Source of the DNA: Bacilli bacterium
GTDB lineage: Bacteria > Bacillota_I > Bacilli_A > ML615J-28 > CAG-698
DNA: 52,304 nt
Assembly (NCBI GenBank): GCA_017962745.1
Contig: JAGCUR010000009.1
Coordinates: 1 to 52,304, forward strand
Direction: 5' to 3'
The translations under genes and the position numbers were made by a program. The notes beneath the pieces were generated by a model. That model saw nothing but the letters and a program-made list of their open reading frames with translations. It was not told the origin of the DNA and searched no databases. Positions 27,734 through 38,465 of this stretch are shown here, piece by piece; the stretch's first letter is position 1; each line of letters begins with the position of its first letter.

Positions 27734-28099
27734 TTATTCAACGAACTCAATAATCGCCATTGGAGCAGAGTCACCTCTACGAGGGCCTAACTTCAATACT
27801 CTTGTATATCCGCCATTGCGGTCAGCAAATTTTGGAGCGATTTCTGAGAACAATTTTTGAATTGCATATTGTTCATTATCATCTTTTTCAAATCTAATAA
27901 GTTCAGCAGCTTGTCTACGGGCAGCTAAATCGCCTTGTTTGCCAAGTGTAACCATCTTGTCTGCTAATCTTTGTAATTCTTTAGCACGATGATAAGTAGT
28001 TTCAATATGTCCGTTTAAGATTAGATCTGTAATTAAGTCGCGGAACATTGCTTTTCTTTGACTAGAATTACGTCCTAATTTACGATATCCTAATGACAT
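27734..28099 (-). CDS. rplQ: 50S ribosomal protein L17
   Basis: A 121-aa protein beginning [18 protein letters not shown] and ending [22 protein letters not shown], both typical. L17 binds 23S rRNA near the exit-tunnel side. Last gene of the S10-spc-alpha cluster, 18 bp after rpoA. The cluster ends here; the ECF-transporter, truA, rplM and rpsI genes common downstream in Bacilli are absent. Confidence 0.98.
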   Translation of the reverse strand: MSLGYRKLGRNSSQRKAMFRDLITDLILNGHIETTYHRAKELQRLADKMVTLGKQGDLAARRQAAELIRFEKDDNEQYAIQKLFSEIAPKFADRNGGYTRVLKLGPRRGDSAPMAIIEFVE

Positions 28100-28117
28100 A
28101 AAGTCTTCCTCCCTTGC

Positions 28118-29227
28118 TTATTCTTTATCGTCTTCGTCATCCATCTCTAGAATATTGATGTCTTCATCTACATCATATTCGTAATCTGATTCTTCATCTT
28201 CGATTTCTTCAAATCTAGAATAATCTGTATCATAAGATCTCTTTAATTCTAAGCCGATTTCACGAAGCTTTTGTATAACTTCTTTTAATGACTTGCGTCC
28301 TAAGTTACGAACTTTCATCATATCTTCTTCAGTCTTTTGTGCTAATTCGCCAACTGTATTAATATTAGCTCTCTTTAAGCAGTTATATGATCTAACTGAT
28401 AAATCTAATTCTTCAATCTTCTTTTCTAACTTCTTATTAGCTACTGGTTTAGTAGGTTCATACATATAGTTTTGATCAGCGATTGTTTCATTGATAGCAG
28501 CAGTTACTTCAAAATGATTGCTTAAGAATTTACTTGCTAAGCTTAATGCATCGTCTGGTTCGATACTTGAATTAGTCCATACTTCTAATGTTAACTTATC
28601 GAAGTTAACATCATTGTCAACTCTTGTCTTCTCGACATCATAGCGACATCTAGTGATAGGTGTATAAATTGCATCGATTGGAAGTAAGTTAACAACTTTG
28701 TTTCCAGTCTTATCAACACAGAATACTTTGTTTTCTTTAGCATCTACATAACCGATACCACGTCTAGCATAAAGTCTAGCTTTAAATGTAGTACCTTCTT
28801 CTAAGTTAGCGATTACTAAATCAGGATTAGCTACGCTTAAGCCATCACCGCATTCAAAATCGCCAGCAGTAACAACGCCTGGACCTTTTTTATTTACAAC
28901 GATTTCATATAAATCAGTTGGAGCAGTAGGCATAACTTTGAATAATTCTTCTTCACTAATCTTAAAGATAACGTTCTTAAGATTTAAAATAATCATTGTA
29001 ACGTCTTCTCTTACACCTTCAAGTGCCATGAATTCATTTGTAACGCCTTCGATATCCATAGCTACAATTGCCACACCTGGCATTGAGCTTAATAGAACTC
29101 GACGCAATGCGTTTCCAAGGGTGATTCCATATCCTCTCTCTAATGGAGTAATAACGAACTTTCCATAATGCTCAGATTCGTTCTTCTCAACTGTTATTTG
29201 AGGCTTGATAAATTCAAATTTTCTCAT
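28118..29227 (-). CDS. rpoA: RNA polymerase alpha subunit, with an acidic C-terminal tail
   Basis: Scaffold for polymerase assembly and target for activators. The 369 aa have the N-terminal dimerisation domain (GKFVITPLERGYGITLGNALRR) and the C-terminal helix-hairpin-helix domain (ELDLSVRSYNCLKRANINT through RNLGRKSLKEV). It is about 50 residues longer than the usual 314-330. The last 35 or so residues are almost entirely acidic, with runs such as DEESDYEYDVDEDI, and contain no known domain. It lies 63 bp downstream of rpsK. Confidence 0.98.
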   Translation of the reverse strand: MRKFEFIKPQITVEKNESEHYGKFVITPLERGYGITLGNALRRVLLSSMPGVAIVAMDIEGVTNEFMALEGVREDVTMIILNLKNVIFKISEEELFKVMPTAPTDLYEIVVNKKGPGVVTAGDFECGDGLSVANPDLVIANLEEGTTFKARLYARRGIGYVDAKENKVFCVDKTGNKVVNLLPIDAIYTPITRCRYDVEKTRVDNDVNFDKLTLEVWTNSSIEPDDALSLASKFLSNHFEVTAAINETIADQNYMYEPTKPVANKKLEKKIEELDLSVRSYNCLKRANINTVGELAQKTEEDMMKVRNLGRKSLKEVIQKLREIGLELKRSYDTDYSRFEEIEDEESDYEYDVDEDINILEMDDEDDKE

Positions 29228-29290
29228 TTGGTACCCTCCTTAATATATAATGTTAAATTTGAAATATAGTTTTTAGTTTTAATACAATTT

Positions 29291-29674
29291 TTATCCACGA
29301 GGTTTCTTTGGTGGACGGCATCCATTGTGTGGGAATGGAGTGCAATCTTTGATTGATGTAATATCAAGACCAGCAATTTGTAATGCTCTGATTGCAGCTT
29401 CTCTTCCTGGACCAGGTCCTTTAACTTCTACTTCAACTTTAACCATACCAGCGTCTAGTGCAGCTTTAGCGCAAGCATCAGATGCCATTTGGGCAGCAAA
29501 TGGAGTAGACTTTTTACTTCCTTTAAATCCTAAAGCACCAGCGCTTGACCAGCAAACTGCATTTCCTTCAGGATCTGTAATTGTAACGATTGTGTTGTTA
29601 AATGTTGAATGAATGTGAGCAACGCCATAAGGCACATTCTTCTTAACTTTACGTTTACGAACTTTAGTAGCCAT
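29291..29674 (-). CDS. rpsK: 30S ribosomal protein S11
   Basis: A 127-aa platform protein with the family stretches [16 protein letters not shown] and [14 protein letters not shown] and the C terminus [12 protein letters not shown]. It contacts 16S rRNA near the mRNA exit with S7 and S18. Situated 11 bp after rpsM, the standard alpha-operon order. Confidence 0.98.
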   Translation of the reverse strand: MATKVRKRKVKKNVPYGVAHIHSTFNNTIVTITDPEGNAVCWSSAGALGFKGSKKSTPFAAQMASDACAKAALDAGMVKVEVEVKGPGPGREAAIRALQIAGLDITSIKDCTPFPHNGCRPPKKPRG

Positions 29675-29685
29675 ATTCTAGCCTC

Positions 29686-30051
29686 CTATTTCTTCTTATT
29701 AGCAACTGTCCTAGCTGGACCTTTACGTGTACGTGCATTACACTTAGTATTTTGCCCTCTTACTGGTAATCCACGACGATGGCGAATACCTCTATAGCAT
29801 CCGATTTCCATCAAACGTTTAATATTCATTGCTGTTTCTCTACGTAAGTCACCTTCTACTTTGTAGTTAGCAACTTCACGACGGATATTAGATAATTCAT
29901 CTTCTGTTAAATCTTTAACGCGCTTTGTTGGATCAACGCCGGCGTCCTTTAATATTACTAATGCTGTTGGTCTACCAATACCATATACATATGTAAGTGC
30001 GATACCTACACATTTATCTCTTGGAATGTCAACACCAGATATACGTGCCAT
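29686..30051 (-). CDS. rpsM: 30S ribosomal protein S13
   Basis: A 121-aa head protein that bridges to the large subunit and contacts P-site tRNA. It begins [21 protein letters not shown], has the helix-turn-helix-like segment [12 protein letters not shown], and ends in the basic [18 protein letters not shown] region. It follows rpmJ by 18 bp. Confidence 0.98.
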   Translation of the reverse strand: MARISGVDIPRDKCVGIALTYVYGIGRPTALVILKDAGVDPTKRVKDLTEDELSNIRREVANYKVEGDLRRETAMNIKRLMEIGCYRGIRHRRGLPVRGQNTKCNARTRKGPARTVANKKK

Positions 30052-30069
30052 TTACTTATGTCCTCCCTA

Positions 30070-30464
<395 letters not shown>

Positions 30465-30521
30465 GTAGTGATCCTCCTTTATTAAATTCACCACTGATTA
30501 TAAAATACATATTTTTAGTTT

Positions 30522-30569
30522 GAGGAAAGCAAGGTCTGCTTGCTTTTCCTCGAACTAACAAATAGTTAG
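30522..30569 (-). other. Tandem hairpins between adk and infA
   Basis: GAGGAAAGCAAG (30522-30533) pairs with 30539-30551 (one bulged base). Next to it CTAAC/GTTAG (30555-30569) makes a second small hairpin. No U tract follows on the minus strand, so an RNA processing or stability element is more likely than a full terminator. A TATAAT at about 30504-30499 may start new transcripts for infA. Confidence 0.5.
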
Positions 30570-30580
30570 CCATTAGGATA

Positions 30581-31234
30581 CTAATCATTCTTTTCTCCTA
30601 AGGCTTTTAAAATATTCGCAAAAATTTGCTCGACTTCTCCTTCGCCATCAACACATTTTAGAATGCCTTGCTTCTTATAATAATCAAGAAGTGGGGCTGT
30701 AGATGTGTTGTAAACTTCTAGGCGTGGAGTCACCGTTTCTAAAGTATCATCTTTTCTTTGGATTAACTCTGCTCCACAATAATCGCAGATACCTTCAACT
30801 TGTGGTTTTAAGTTTTCGATATGGAAGCTAGCTCCGCATTTAGGGCAAACACGTCTTCCTACGATTCTATCAGTTAAAACTTTTTGATCAACATCAATAT
30901 TTAAGCAAGCATCTAACTTTACACCAAGCTCGGCTAAGATTTTATCTAACTCTTCTGCTTGGAACAAGTTGCGTGGGAATCCATCTAAGATAAATCCGCC
31001 TATACAATCTGCTTCGCTTAATCTCTCTTTAACTAATCCGATTGTTACACTATCAGGAACAAGCAATCCTTTATCGATATAGCTTTTAGCCATAATGCCT
31101 AAAGGAGTTGCATTCTTAATAGCGCTTCTAAACATATCTCCCGTTGAGATATGAGGAATATTATAAGCATTCTTGATGAATACTGCTTGAGTGCCTTTGC
31201 CGGCACCAGGCGCGCCCATTAATAATAAACGCAT
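30581..31234 (-). CDS. adk: Adenylate kinase, zinc-lid type
   Basis: Interconverts ATP and AMP with two ADP. The 217 aa carry the P-loop GAPGAGKGTQ, the AMP-binding ISTGDMFR and DGFPRNLFQAEEL, and a long LID with a four-cysteine zinc site (VCPKCGASF and ICDYCGAE). It sits directly after secY (11 bp), as in Bacillus. Confidence 0.98.
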   Translation of the reverse strand: MRLLLMGAPGAGKGTQAVFIKNAYNIPHISTGDMFRSAIKNATPLGIMAKSYIDKGLLVPDSVTIGLVKERLSEADCIGGFILDGFPRNLFQAEELDKILAELGVKLDACLNIDVDQKVLTDRIVGRRVCPKCGASFHIENLKPQVEGICDYCGAELIQRKDDTLETVTPRLEVYNTSTAPLLDYYKKQGILKCVDGEGEVEQIFANILKALGEKND

Positions 31235-31245
31235 TTATTCACCTA

Positions 31246-32571
31246 TTAATTTAAGAATCCACGGTATTGTTGTTCTTGAACTGTAGTCTTCATTTGTTTA
31301 ACAGTTTCTAGAGCAACACCGATGATGATGATAATACTTGTACCACCAATGCTTACGCTAGATGGTAACGTCTTAATAGCCCAACCCATGATAATTGGTA
31401 AAGCCGCAACGATTGAAAGATATGTAGCACCAATCATAGTGATCTTGAATAAGACTCTTGAAATGTATGATGCTGTTTCTTCACCAGGACGGATACCAGG
31501 TACATAGGCGTTGTTCTTTTGTAAATTCTCAGCCATTTGCTCTGGATTCATTTGTAAGAATGAATAGAAGAATGAGAATAAGAATATCAAAATAATGTAT
31601 ACAGCAAATCCGATAGGTTGTGTGTTAGTAAATATCATATATAATACATGCGCAAAACCTTGAGTTGTATCTGCACCAACTAATTGAAGTACCGTAGTAG
31701 GTAAGCTCATTAGTGTAGCTGCAAATATAACTGGGATTACTGATGCAGAATTAAGCTTAATAGGAATGTTAGAATCATTCTTTCCTCTGAATGCTGCTTG
31801 TGATGGACGGTTAGCATATTGAACAGGAATTATTCTCTTTGCACCTTCCATAAATACAACACCTAAGATAATTACTACTAATAATACGATTACTAAGATG
31901 AATAAGAATACATTAAATGTTTCATTTTCAACTGCAGCACCTGTAGAATCAACAGTTTGTTTCTTTAGATATGTATTAATTAGATCGCCCATCATTCTTG
32001 GGAAACTTGCTAAGATACCGGCAACGATTAACATACTAGAACCATTACCAACACCATAACGAGTAATCTTTTCAGCTAGCCATAAAGCGAATGCTGTACC
32101 AGCTGTAGCAACTAAAGCTAAATATACAAATAGGAAAACATTAGAAGGCATTGCTGTAACATCAAAGTAGTAATCACCATAACTAATCTTTAAACCGATT
32201 GTTACAGTTAAACCTTGAATGAATGCTAAAGCAATAGCGATATATTTAGTTAATTGATTTAACTTTTGTTTTCCTTCTTCACCTTCTTCAGTCCATTCTT
32301 TTAATGTTGGAACGATATCCATTTGTAAAAGTTGAACTACGATAGAAGCAGTGATGTATGGGCTAATACCTAAACATAATACTGAGAAGTTTGATAACGC
32401 ACCACCAGTAAATACATCTAGGAAGCCGAATAATGCTTGAGTTCCTAATTGTGATGATTGAATTCTAACGAATGGCATTTTAATGAATGCACCTAATCTA
32501 TAAACGATTAAGCAAGCAACTGTTACTAAAATCATTAAGATTAGTTTTTTAATATTCTTTGAAACTGCCAT
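31246..32571 (-). CDS. secY: Protein translocase subunit SecY
   Basis: Central channel of the Sec translocon for secretion and membrane insertion. The 441-aa protein has ten predicted transmembrane helices. Family stretches include TGGALSNFSVLCLGISPYI, the plug and helix 2 region, YGVGNGSSMLI, the cytosolic loop SQAAFRGKNDSNIPIKLN, and the late loop GIRPGEETASYI. It begins 1 nt after the rplO stop, so translation is probably coupled. Confidence 0.98.
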   Translation of the reverse strand: MAVSKNIKKLILMILVTVACLIVYRLGAFIKMPFVRIQSSQLGTQALFGFLDVFTGGALSNFSVLCLGISPYITASIVVQLLQMDIVPTLKEWTEEGEEGKQKLNQLTKYIAIALAFIQGLTVTIGLKISYGDYYFDVTAMPSNVFLFVYLALVATAGTAFALWLAEKITRYGVGNGSSMLIVAGILASFPRMMGDLINTYLKKQTVDSTGAAVENETFNVFLFILVIVLLVVIILGVVFMEGAKRIIPVQYANRPSQAAFRGKNDSNIPIKLNSASVIPVIFAATLMSLPTTVLQLVGADTTQGFAHVLYMIFTNTQPIGFAVYIILIFLFSFFYSFLQMNPEQMAENLQKNNAYVPGIRPGEETASYISRVLFKITMIGATYLSIVAALPIIMGWAIKTLPSSVSIGGTSIIIIIGVALETVKQMKTTVQEQQYRGFLN

Positions 32572-32572
32572 C

Positions 32573-33013
32573 TTAAATTACCTCAGCTTTACCACCTGCA
32601 GCAACAATTGCATCAGCGGCAGCTTTAGAGAACTTATTAGCTTTAACAGTTAAAGCAACAGTTAATTCACCTTTTGCTAAAACTTTTAAGCCATCATATT
32701 CTTTCTTTACTAAGCCGTTCTTCTTTAATAATTCTACGTCAACTACGCTTCCTGCTTTTAATTCATTTAAGTCGCATAAGTTAACGATAGCATATTCTTT
32801 ACGATTTACATTTGTAAATCCACGTTTAGGAAGACGTTTGAATAAAGGTGTTTGTCCACCTTCAAATCCTGGACGAGTTCCTCCACCGCTACGAGCGTTT
32901 TGGCCTTTATGACCACGACCACTTGTTTTACCAGTTCCAGAACCAGTTCCACGGCCAACACGTTTCTTGTAATGAGTTGCACCATCATTTGGACGTAATT
33001 CAGATAAATTCAT
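32573..33013 (-). CDS. rplO: 50S ribosomal protein L15
   Basis: A 146-aa protein, late in large-subunit assembly. It has the typical N-terminal Gly/Arg region ([19 protein letters not shown], then [16 protein letters not shown]) and a folded C-terminal domain. It is 9 bp downstream of rpmD and 1 nt upstream of secY. Confidence 0.98.
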   Translation of the reverse strand: MNLSELRPNDGATHYKKRVGRGTGSGTGKTSGRGHKGQNARSGGGTRPGFEGGQTPLFKRLPKRGFTNVNRKEYAIVNLCDLNELKAGSVVDVELLKKNGLVKKEYDGLKVLAKGELTVALTVKANKFSKAAADAIVAAGGKAEVI

Positions 33014-33022
33014 AATGGCCTC

Positions 33023-33193
33023 CTATTCTTCAACCTTAAGTAAATGTTTAACAGTGTTAATTTGACCCATTAGGGCATCATTTACTTGGTCGTATGTTTT
33101 CTTATCACCGACTTTATTTAAGCCTAATGCTTTTAAAGTCTTTGCTTGATTAGGTTTGCGTCCGTAAGGACTCTTAACTAGTGTAATTGTCAT
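33023..33193 (-). CDS. rpmD: 50S ribosomal protein L30
   Basis: A 56-aa protein starting MTITLVKSPYGRKPNQ and containing LKALGLNKVGDKKTYD, the normal L30 core. It lies 6 bp after rpsE and 9 bp before rplO. The length matches bacterial L30 closely. Confidence 0.95.
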   Translation of the reverse strand: MTITLVKSPYGRKPNQAKTLKALGLNKVGDKKTYDQVNDALMGQINTVKHLLKVEE

Positions 33194-33199
33194 AGTATA

Positions 33200-33715
33200 T
33201 TACCCCACAATTTCCTCAGGAGTCTTGCCACGGATTGCAGCAACTTCTTCAACTGTTCTTAGTGAATCTAGGCCTTTAATAGTTGCTCTAACAATATTGA
33301 TAGGTGTAGATGAACCTAAAGACTTAGATAAAATGTTAGTAATACCTGCAAGTTCAACAACGGCTCTTACAGGACCACCAGCGATGATACCAGTTCCATC
33401 AGGAGCAGGTTTTAAGAATACTCTACCAGCACCATAAACACCTGTTACTTCATGAGGAATAGTTGTATTAACGATTGATACTTCGATTAAGTTTTTCTTA
33501 GCATCTTCAACTGCTTTCTTAATTGCATCTGGAATTTCGATAGCTTTTCCAGTTCCAAGACCTACATGACCGTTTTTATCACCAACTACTACTACAGCGC
33601 TAAAGCGATATCTTCTACCACCTTTAACAACTTTAGTAACATGGTTGATACTAACTAAACGTTCTTCAAATTGGCTTTGTTCAACTTCAACATTTTTTCT
33701 TTTATCTTGACGCAT
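33200..33715 (-). CDS. rpsE: 30S ribosomal protein S5
   Basis: A 171-aa accuracy-related protein with an N-terminal dsRNA-binding-like domain ([38 protein letters not shown]) and a C-terminal domain ([17 protein letters not shown]). I start at the ATG at 33715 with AGGAGG 6 nt upstream; the upstream TTG at 33721 abuts the ribosome binding site. Confidence 0.98.
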   Translation of the reverse strand: MRQDKRKNVEVEQSQFEERLVSINHVTKVVKGGRRYRFSAVVVVGDKNGHVGLGTGKAIEIPDAIKKAVEDAKKNLIEVSIVNTTIPHEVTGVYGAGRVFLKPAPDGTGIIAGGPVRAVVELAGITNILSKSLGSSTPINIVRATIKGLDSLRTVEEVAAIRGKTPEEIVG

Positions 33716-33725
33716 AACCAACCTC

Positions 33726-34088
33726 CTAGAACTTTAATCCTGCTTCTCTAGCTCCATCAGCTAAAGCTTGTACTCTACCATGATATAAATAACCACCACG
33801 ATCAAATACAACAGTTTCAATACCTTTCTCTAAAGCTCTCTTAGCAACTAATGCACCAACTTGTTTAGCAGCTTCTGCATTACCACCATTTGTAAGCTTT
33901 AATTCTTTATCGATGCTTGATGCACTAACAAGTGTAACACCGTTAACATCATCGATGATTTGTGCAAATATGTTTTTATTTGAACGGAAAACATTAAGTC
34001 TAGGAGTAGCGCTAGTACCAGAAATGTTTTTTCTAATTCTTAAATGACGAACTTCACGAGTTTCATTACGAGATTTTTTATTAATCAT
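33726..34088 (-). CDS. rplR: 50S ribosomal protein L18
   Basis: A 120-aa 5S rRNA-binding protein. The signature is complete: [20 protein letters not shown], ending [20 protein letters not shown] and EAGLKF. It sits 14 bp after rplF. Confidence 0.98.
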   Translation of the reverse strand: MINKKSRNETREVRHLRIRKNISGTSATPRLNVFRSNKNIFAQIIDDVNGVTLVSASSIDKELKLTNGGNAEAAKQVGALVAKRALEKGIETVVFDRGGYLYHGRVQALADGAREAGLKF

Positions 34089-34102
34089 TTTATGCTACCT
34101 CC

Positions 34103-34642
34103 TTACTTCGCTTTCTTTCCTTCTTTACGACGAACAACTTCGTCTTTGTAACGAATACCTTTACCTTTATAAGGTTCTGGTTTTCTAATAGCTCTAATTT
34201 CAGCTGCATATTCACCAACTACTTGCTTGTCAATACCATGAATAATGAAATCTGTAGGAGATTGCATCTCAACAGTTACATGTTCTGGTAGAGGCATATT
34301 AACTACATGTGAATAACCAGCACTTACTACAAGTACGTTACCTTGTAGAGCTGCTTTATATCCAACACCTTCGATATGCATTGCTTTTTGGAAGCCTTCA
34401 CTTACACCAACAACCATGTTGTGAAGTAATGCTCTAGTAGTTCCGTGAACTGTCTTCATTTCTTTTGTATCATTAGGACGAACAACTTTAACTTCTGCAC
34501 CTTCAACTTCGATCTTCATATTAGGATTAAAAGTATATTCTAATTTACCTTTAGGTCCTTCTACGACTACGTGATTATTTTCGTTAACTGTTACCTTAAC
34601 GCCATTAACTAGATTAATAACTTTATTACCAACGCGTGACAT
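34103..34642 (-). CDS. rplF: 50S ribosomal protein L6
   Basis: A 179-aa protein with two tandem RNA-binding domains, placed near the GTPase centre. It starts [19 protein letters not shown]. The C-terminal signature [21 protein letters not shown] is intact. It follows rpsH by 9 bp. Confidence 0.98.
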   Translation of the reverse strand: MSRVGNKVINLVNGVKVTVNENNHVVVEGPKGKLEYTFNPNMKIEVEGAEVKVVRPNDTKEMKTVHGTTRALLHNMVVGVSEGFQKAMHIEGVGYKAALQGNVLVVSAGYSHVVNMPLPEHVTVEMQSPTDFIIHGIDKQVVGEYAAEIRAIRKPEPYKGKGIRYKDEVVRRKEGKKAK

Positions 34643-34651
34643 AATTCCCTC

Positions 34652-35050
34652 CTACCAAATGTAGGCGATAACTTCGCCACCTAAATGTTGTTGTCTAGCT
34701 TCACGATCAGTCATAACGCCTGCAGAAGTTGATACAACTGCAACACCTAAACCATTTAATACTTTAGGCATTTCACTTGCTTTTGCATATACACGTAGAC
34801 CAGGTTTTGAAATACGTGTAATACCCTTAATTACTCTTTCTTTCTTGTCAGTATACTTTAAAGCGACTTTAATTGTGCCTTGTTTGCCATCTTCAACAAA
34901 TTCAATAGCACCAATGTAGCCTTCTTTAGCGATAACATTAAGAATTTCTAATTTAATTTTTGATGCTGGAATTAATACACTTTCATGCTTCTTTTGGTTA
35001 GCATTACGGATACGTGTTAACATATCAGCAATTGGATCAGTCATTACCAT
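34652..35050 (-). CDS. rpsH: 30S ribosomal protein S8
   Basis: A 132-aa central-domain 16S rRNA-binding protein, and in many bacteria a translational repressor of its own operon. It has [14 protein letters not shown] and the C-terminal [25 protein letters not shown] is 8 nt before the ATG at 35050, which favours this start over an ATG two codons later. Confidence 0.98.
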   Translation of the reverse strand: MVMTDPIADMLTRIRNANQKKHESVLIPASKIKLEILNVIAKEGYIGAIEFVEDGKQGTIKVALKYTDKKERVIKGITRISKPGLRVYAKASEMPKVLNGLGVAVVSTSAGVMTDREARQQHLGGEVIAYIW

Positions 35051-35065
35051 AATATTATCTCCTTT

Positions 35066-35251
35066 CTACCAACTTGATTTAGTTACGCCAGGAATTTCGC
35101 CTTTATAAGCTAATTCTCTAAAGCATAATCTACATAATTTGAATTTACGATATACAGCATGAGGACGTCCACAGCGTTCACATCTAGTATATTCTCTAAC
35201 AGCATACTTAGGTTTACGATGATTCTTAACCTTTAATGAAGTTTTTGCCAT
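35066..35251 (-). CDS. rpsZ: 30S ribosomal protein S14, zinc-binding type
   Basis: A 61-aa short form with four zinc cysteines (CERCGRP and [10 protein letters not shown]). This version (type Z) is the zinc-dependent S14 of Bacillota rather than the longer cysteine-free form. Located 11 bp after rplE. Confidence 0.97.
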   Translation of the reverse strand: MAKTSLKVKNHRKPKYAVREYTRCERCGRPHAVYRKFKLCRLCFRELAYKGEIPGVTKSSW

Positions 35252-35262
35252 AAACTGCCTCC

Positions 35263-35802
35263 TTACTTTCTAAATGGGAATCCAAGAAGACTTAATAATT
35301 CTAAACCTTCTTCATCGCTTTTTGCAGTAGTTACAATAACGATGTCCATTCCACGGATTTTGAAAATCTTATCGTAATTAATTTCTGGGAAAATTAATTG
35401 TTCTTTAATTCCTAGAGTGTAGTTACCTCTACCATCGAATGAGTTACGAGGTAAACCACGGAAGTCACGTACACGTGGAAGAGAAACTGAAACTAGTTTA
35501 TCGTAGAATTCATACATTCTTTCACCACGTAAAGTAACTTTACAACCAATTGCTACGCCTTCTCTTAATTTGAAGTTAGCGATTGATTTTTTAGCTTTAG
35601 TAATGATTGGTTTTTGACCAGTGATTTGAGCTAATTCAGATACAGCTGCATCTAAAGCTTTTGAGTTTTGCATTGCATCACCAACACCCATGTTGATGAC
35701 GATCTTTTCAAGTCTTGGAACTTGCATAACTGAAGAGTATTGGAATGTCTTCATCATTGATGGTTTAACATTGTTATTATAGTTTTCTAATACACGATTC
35801 AT
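35263..35802 (-). CDS. rplE: 50S ribosomal protein L5
   Basis: A 179-aa protein that binds 5S rRNA and contacts P-site tRNA. Typical stretches are [51 protein letters not shown] and [13 protein letters not shown]. Confidence 0.98.
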   Translation of the reverse strand: MNRVLENYNNNVKPSMMKTFQYSSVMQVPRLEKIVINMGVGDAMQNSKALDAAVSELAQITGQKPIITKAKKSIANFKLREGVAIGCKVTLRGERMYEFYDKLVSVSLPRVRDFRGLPRNSFDGRGNYTLGIKEQLIFPEINYDKIFKIRGMDIVIVTTAKSDEEGLELLSLLGFPFRK

Positions 35803-35816
35803 AAACTTCCAACCTC

Positions 35817-36125
35817 CTAGTCAAGAACGCTACCGCTTTTAACAGCTACGCGTACTTTCTTACCATCTTTAATTTCATGGCGGATTCTTGTAGCAACATT
35901 AAGTTTTGGATCAACGATTGCAACATTGCTTGCGTCGATTGGTACTTCTCTTTTTACAATTCCACCATCAGGGTTAGCATTAGAAGGTTTCATATGCTTT
36001 GTACGAACGTTAACACCTTCAACTGCAACTTTATTAGTTTTAGCAGAAGCAAAAATAACTTTTCCAGTTTTGCCTTTGTCGTTTCCGCTTAATACAACAA
36101 CTGTATCGCCTTTTTTAATTTGCAT
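35817..36125 (-). CDS. rplX: 50S ribosomal protein L24
   Basis: A 102-aa assembly initiator of the 50S subunit. It opens with a KOW motif ([20 protein letters not shown]) and continues with [14 protein letters not shown] and [10 protein letters not shown], all family marks. Spaced 13 bp from rplN and 14 bp from rplE. Confidence 0.98.
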   Translation of the reverse strand: MQIKKGDTVVVLSGNDKGKTGKVIFASAKTNKVAVEGVNVRTKHMKPSNANPDGGIVKREVPIDASNVAIVDPKLNVATRIRHEIKDGKKVRVAVKSGSVLD

Positions 36126-36138
36126 ATTTTCCTCCTTC

Positions 36139-36507
36139 CTAAAGTACTTCAGGTGCTAAAGAGATTATTTTCATAAAGTCTTTATCACGAAGTTCTCTTG
36201 CTACAGGACCAAAAATACGAGTGCCTCTTGGAGTTTTATCATCACGGATAATAACTGCGGCATTGTCGTCAAATTTAATATATGATCCATCGTTTCTTCT
36301 TAAAGCTTTCTTAGTACGAACGATAACGGCTTTAACAACGTCACCCTTCTTAACTTGTGCACCAGGAGTAGCTGATTTAACTGAAGCAACAATGATATCA
36401 CCGATTGATGCATATCTTCTTCTAGTTCCGCCTAAAATCTTAATTGTGCCAAGTTCTTTAGCACCTGAGTTATCAGCAACAACTAATCTTGTTTCTTGTT
36501 GAATCAT
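36139..36507 (-). CDS. rplN: 50S ribosomal protein L14
   Basis: A 122-aa protein at the subunit interface, exactly the family length. It starts [19 protein letters not shown] and contains [28 protein letters not shown] sits 7 nt before the ATG at 36507. A longer reading starting at 36528 runs into rpsQ and is not supported. Confidence 0.98.
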   Translation of the reverse strand: MIQQETRLVVADNSGAKELGTIKILGGTRRRYASIGDIIVASVKSATPGAQVKKGDVVKAVIVRTKKALRRNDGSYIKFDDNAAVIIRDDKTPRGTRIFGPVARELRDKDFMKIISLAPEVL

Positions 36508-36517
36508 AGTTTGCCTC

Positions 36518-36778
36518 CTATAGTACAACAGCCTTTTCTACGATTTGAACTAAACGATAACGTTTAGTCTTAGATAAAGGTCTTGTTTCCATAATTTTTA
36601 CAGTATCGCCAACATGAGCAGCATTTTCTTCATCATGAGCAGTAAACTTCTTAGTATAAACAACACGTTTACCATATAATGGGTGTTTACGATAAGTAGT
36701 GATTTCAACTTTAATAGTCTTATCTTCTACATCTGAAACTACTTTACCAACATAAGTTTTACGAGTATTTCTTTCCAT
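36518..36778 (-). CDS. rpsQ: 30S ribosomal protein S17
   Basis: An 86-aa 16S rRNA-binding protein of OB fold. It starts [15 protein letters not shown] and carries [19 protein letters not shown] and [20 protein letters not shown] is 7 nt upstream of the ATG at 36778, deciding it over an upstream in-frame ATG. Confidence 0.98.
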   Translation of the reverse strand: MERNTRKTYVGKVVSDVEDKTIKVEITTYRKHPLYGKRVVYTKKFTAHDEENAAHVGDTVKIMETRPLSKTKRYRLVQIVEKAVVL

Positions 36779-36788
36779 TTTACTCCTC

Positions 36789-37037
36789 CTACTTAGCCTC
36801 AGCTGCATTAGCACGTTCTGTTAGAATCGTGTTCATACGAGCGATTTGTTTTTTGTTTTTCTTAATTTGAGCTGTGTTTTCTAATTTACCTACAGCAGCT
36901 TGGAAACGTAGGTTAAATAATTCTTTCTTTAACTCTGCGATTTCTTTTTCGATAGCAGCTGTATCCATATTTCTAATCTTATCAGTTTCTTTAGTCTTTA
37001 CGACTTTAGTAGCTTTTTTAGTTTCTTTTTTAGCCAT
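36789..37037 (-). CDS. rpmC: 50S ribosomal protein L29, with N-terminal extension
   Basis: A tunnel-exit protein and part of the SRP/trigger factor docking site. The core ([22 protein letters not shown]) is standard. The protein is 82 aa, about 15-20 longer than most, because of a lysine-rich N terminus ([20 protein letters not shown]). It begins 2 bp after the rplP stop, with only a weak ribosome binding site, so coupled translation is likely. A later start at Met24 would give about the usual length but has no visible site. Confidence 0.93.
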   Translation of the reverse strand: MAKKETKKATKVVKTKETDKIRNMDTAAIEKEIAELKKELFNLRFQAAVGKLENTAQIKKNKKQIARMNTILTERANAAEAK

Positions 37038-37039
37038 AC

Positions 37040-37459
37040 TTATTCACCACTATCTTCTTTCTTAATAATCTTTGTTAAAATTGGTAATTTGTGAGAAGCT
37101 AAACGGAATGATTCACGAGCGATTTCTTCACTAACTCCACCAATTTCAAACATAACTGTGCCGCGTTTAACAACAGCAACATATCCATCAGGAGAACCTT
37201 TACCTCCACCCATACGAACTGCAAGAGGCTTTTTAGTTAAGATCATGTGTGGGAATATACGAATCCAAACTTGACCTTCACGCTTCATATAACGTGTCAT
37301 AGCAACACGGGCAGCTTCGATTTGAGATTGAGTTAACCAGCATCCTTCTAATGCTTGTAATCCGAATTCACCAAAGTCAACTTTTTTAGCGCCTTTAGCT
37401 TTTCCTTCATAACTAACACGATGAGGTCTACGGAATTTAGTTCTTTTAGGCATTAACAT
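37040..37459 (-). CDS. rplP: 50S ribosomal protein L16
   Basis: A 139-aa protein at the A site and 5S rRNA. Family marks are [39 protein letters not shown] and [18 protein letters not shown] is 10 nt before the ATG at 37459; most homologues start at the second ATG (37453). It starts 2 bp after the rpsC stop. Confidence 0.97.
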   Translation of the reverse strand: MLMPKRTKFRRPHRVSYEGKAKGAKKVDFGEFGLQALEGCWLTQSQIEAARVAMTRYMKREGQVWIRIFPHMILTKKPLAVRMGGGKGSPDGYVAVVKRGTVMFEIGGVSEEIARESFRLASHKLPILTKIIKKEDSGE

Positions 37460-37461
37460 AA

Positions 37462-38109
37462 TTATTTAGCCTCCTTCTTTGCAGGTAAGATTTCACCCTT
37501 ACAAATCCAAACTTTAACTCCTAACTTACCATATGTAGTTGTAGCTGCTGTACATGCATAATCGATATCAGCTCTTAAAGTATGAAGAGGAACAGTACCT
37601 TCACTGTAACCTTCAGCTCTAGCCATTTCTGCACCGCCTAAACGACCAGAAATAACAGTCTTAATACCTTTAGCGCCAGCTTTCATTGTTTGTTGAATAG
37701 CCTTCTTTTGAACTCTTCTAAATGAAGCACGGTTTTCTAATTCTTCAGCTATTCTTCTTGCTACTAATGTAGCATCTAAATCAGGGTTCTTAATCTCTAC
37801 AATATTCATGTAAACTTGTTTGCCAGTCATTTGTTGTAACTTAGCAACTAGTTCAGCTTTAACTGCGCCTTCTCTACCGATAACAGCGCCAGGTTTTGCA
37901 GTGTGAACAGTTAAGATAACTTTAGACTTAACTCTTTCGATTTCAACACGAGATACTTGAGCTTTTTTATAGAATTCTTCTACAGTACTACGAATCTTTA
38001 AATCTTCATGTAATAATGCAGGAACTTCTAACTTACTAGCATACCATCTTGAATCCCAATCACGAATGATACCAATACGCATTCCGATTGGACTTACTTT
38101 TTGTCCCAT
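37462..38109 (-). CDS. rpsC: 30S ribosomal protein S3
   Basis: A 215-aa head protein lining the mRNA entry channel. It has [19 protein letters not shown], a KH domain ([17 protein letters not shown]) and the C-terminal [20 protein letters not shown]. It lies 10 bp after rplV. Confidence 0.98.
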   Translation of the reverse strand: MGQKVSPIGMRIGIIRDWDSRWYASKLEVPALLHEDLKIRSTVEEFYKKAQVSRVEIERVKSKVILTVHTAKPGAVIGREGAVKAELVAKLQQMTGKQVYMNIVEIKNPDLDATLVARRIAEELENRASFRRVQKKAIQQTMKAGAKGIKTVISGRLGGAEMARAEGYSEGTVPLHTLRADIDYACTAATTTYGKLGVKVWICKGEILPAKKEAK

Positions 38110-38119
38110 AAGCTACCTC

Positions 38120-38455
38120 CTATTCCCTTTCTGCTACAACTACAGTGATGTGAGTTGTTCTCTTATAAATTGGATCAGCACTACCTTTTGCACGTGGTAG
38201 ATATCTTTTCATTCTAATGCCTTCATTAGCATAGATTTCTTTAACATATAATTTATCTTTATCCATTTGATTGTTATTAACAGCGTTAGCAACTGCACTT
38301 CTTAATGTTTTTTCGATAGCAACAGATGCATCGTTAGCAGTTAATTTTAAAATTGATAAAGCTTCACCAACTGATTTTCCTCTAACAAGGTCAACAACAA
38401 GTCTAGCCTTACGAGGTGACATACGTACTGTTTTTGCAATAGCTTTAGCTTCCAT
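38120..38455 (-). CDS. rplV: 50S ribosomal protein L22
   Basis: A 111-aa protein with a loop lining the exit tunnel, where macrolide resistance mutations arise in other species. Marks: [18 protein letters not shown] and [20 protein letters not shown]. Confidence 0.98.
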   Translation of the reverse strand: MEAKAIAKTVRMSPRKARLVVDLVRGKSVGEALSILKLTANDASVAIEKTLRSAVANAVNNNQMDKDKLYVKEIYANEGIRMKRYLPRAKGSADPIYKRTTHITVVVAERE

Positions 38456-38465
38456 ATTTTACCTC

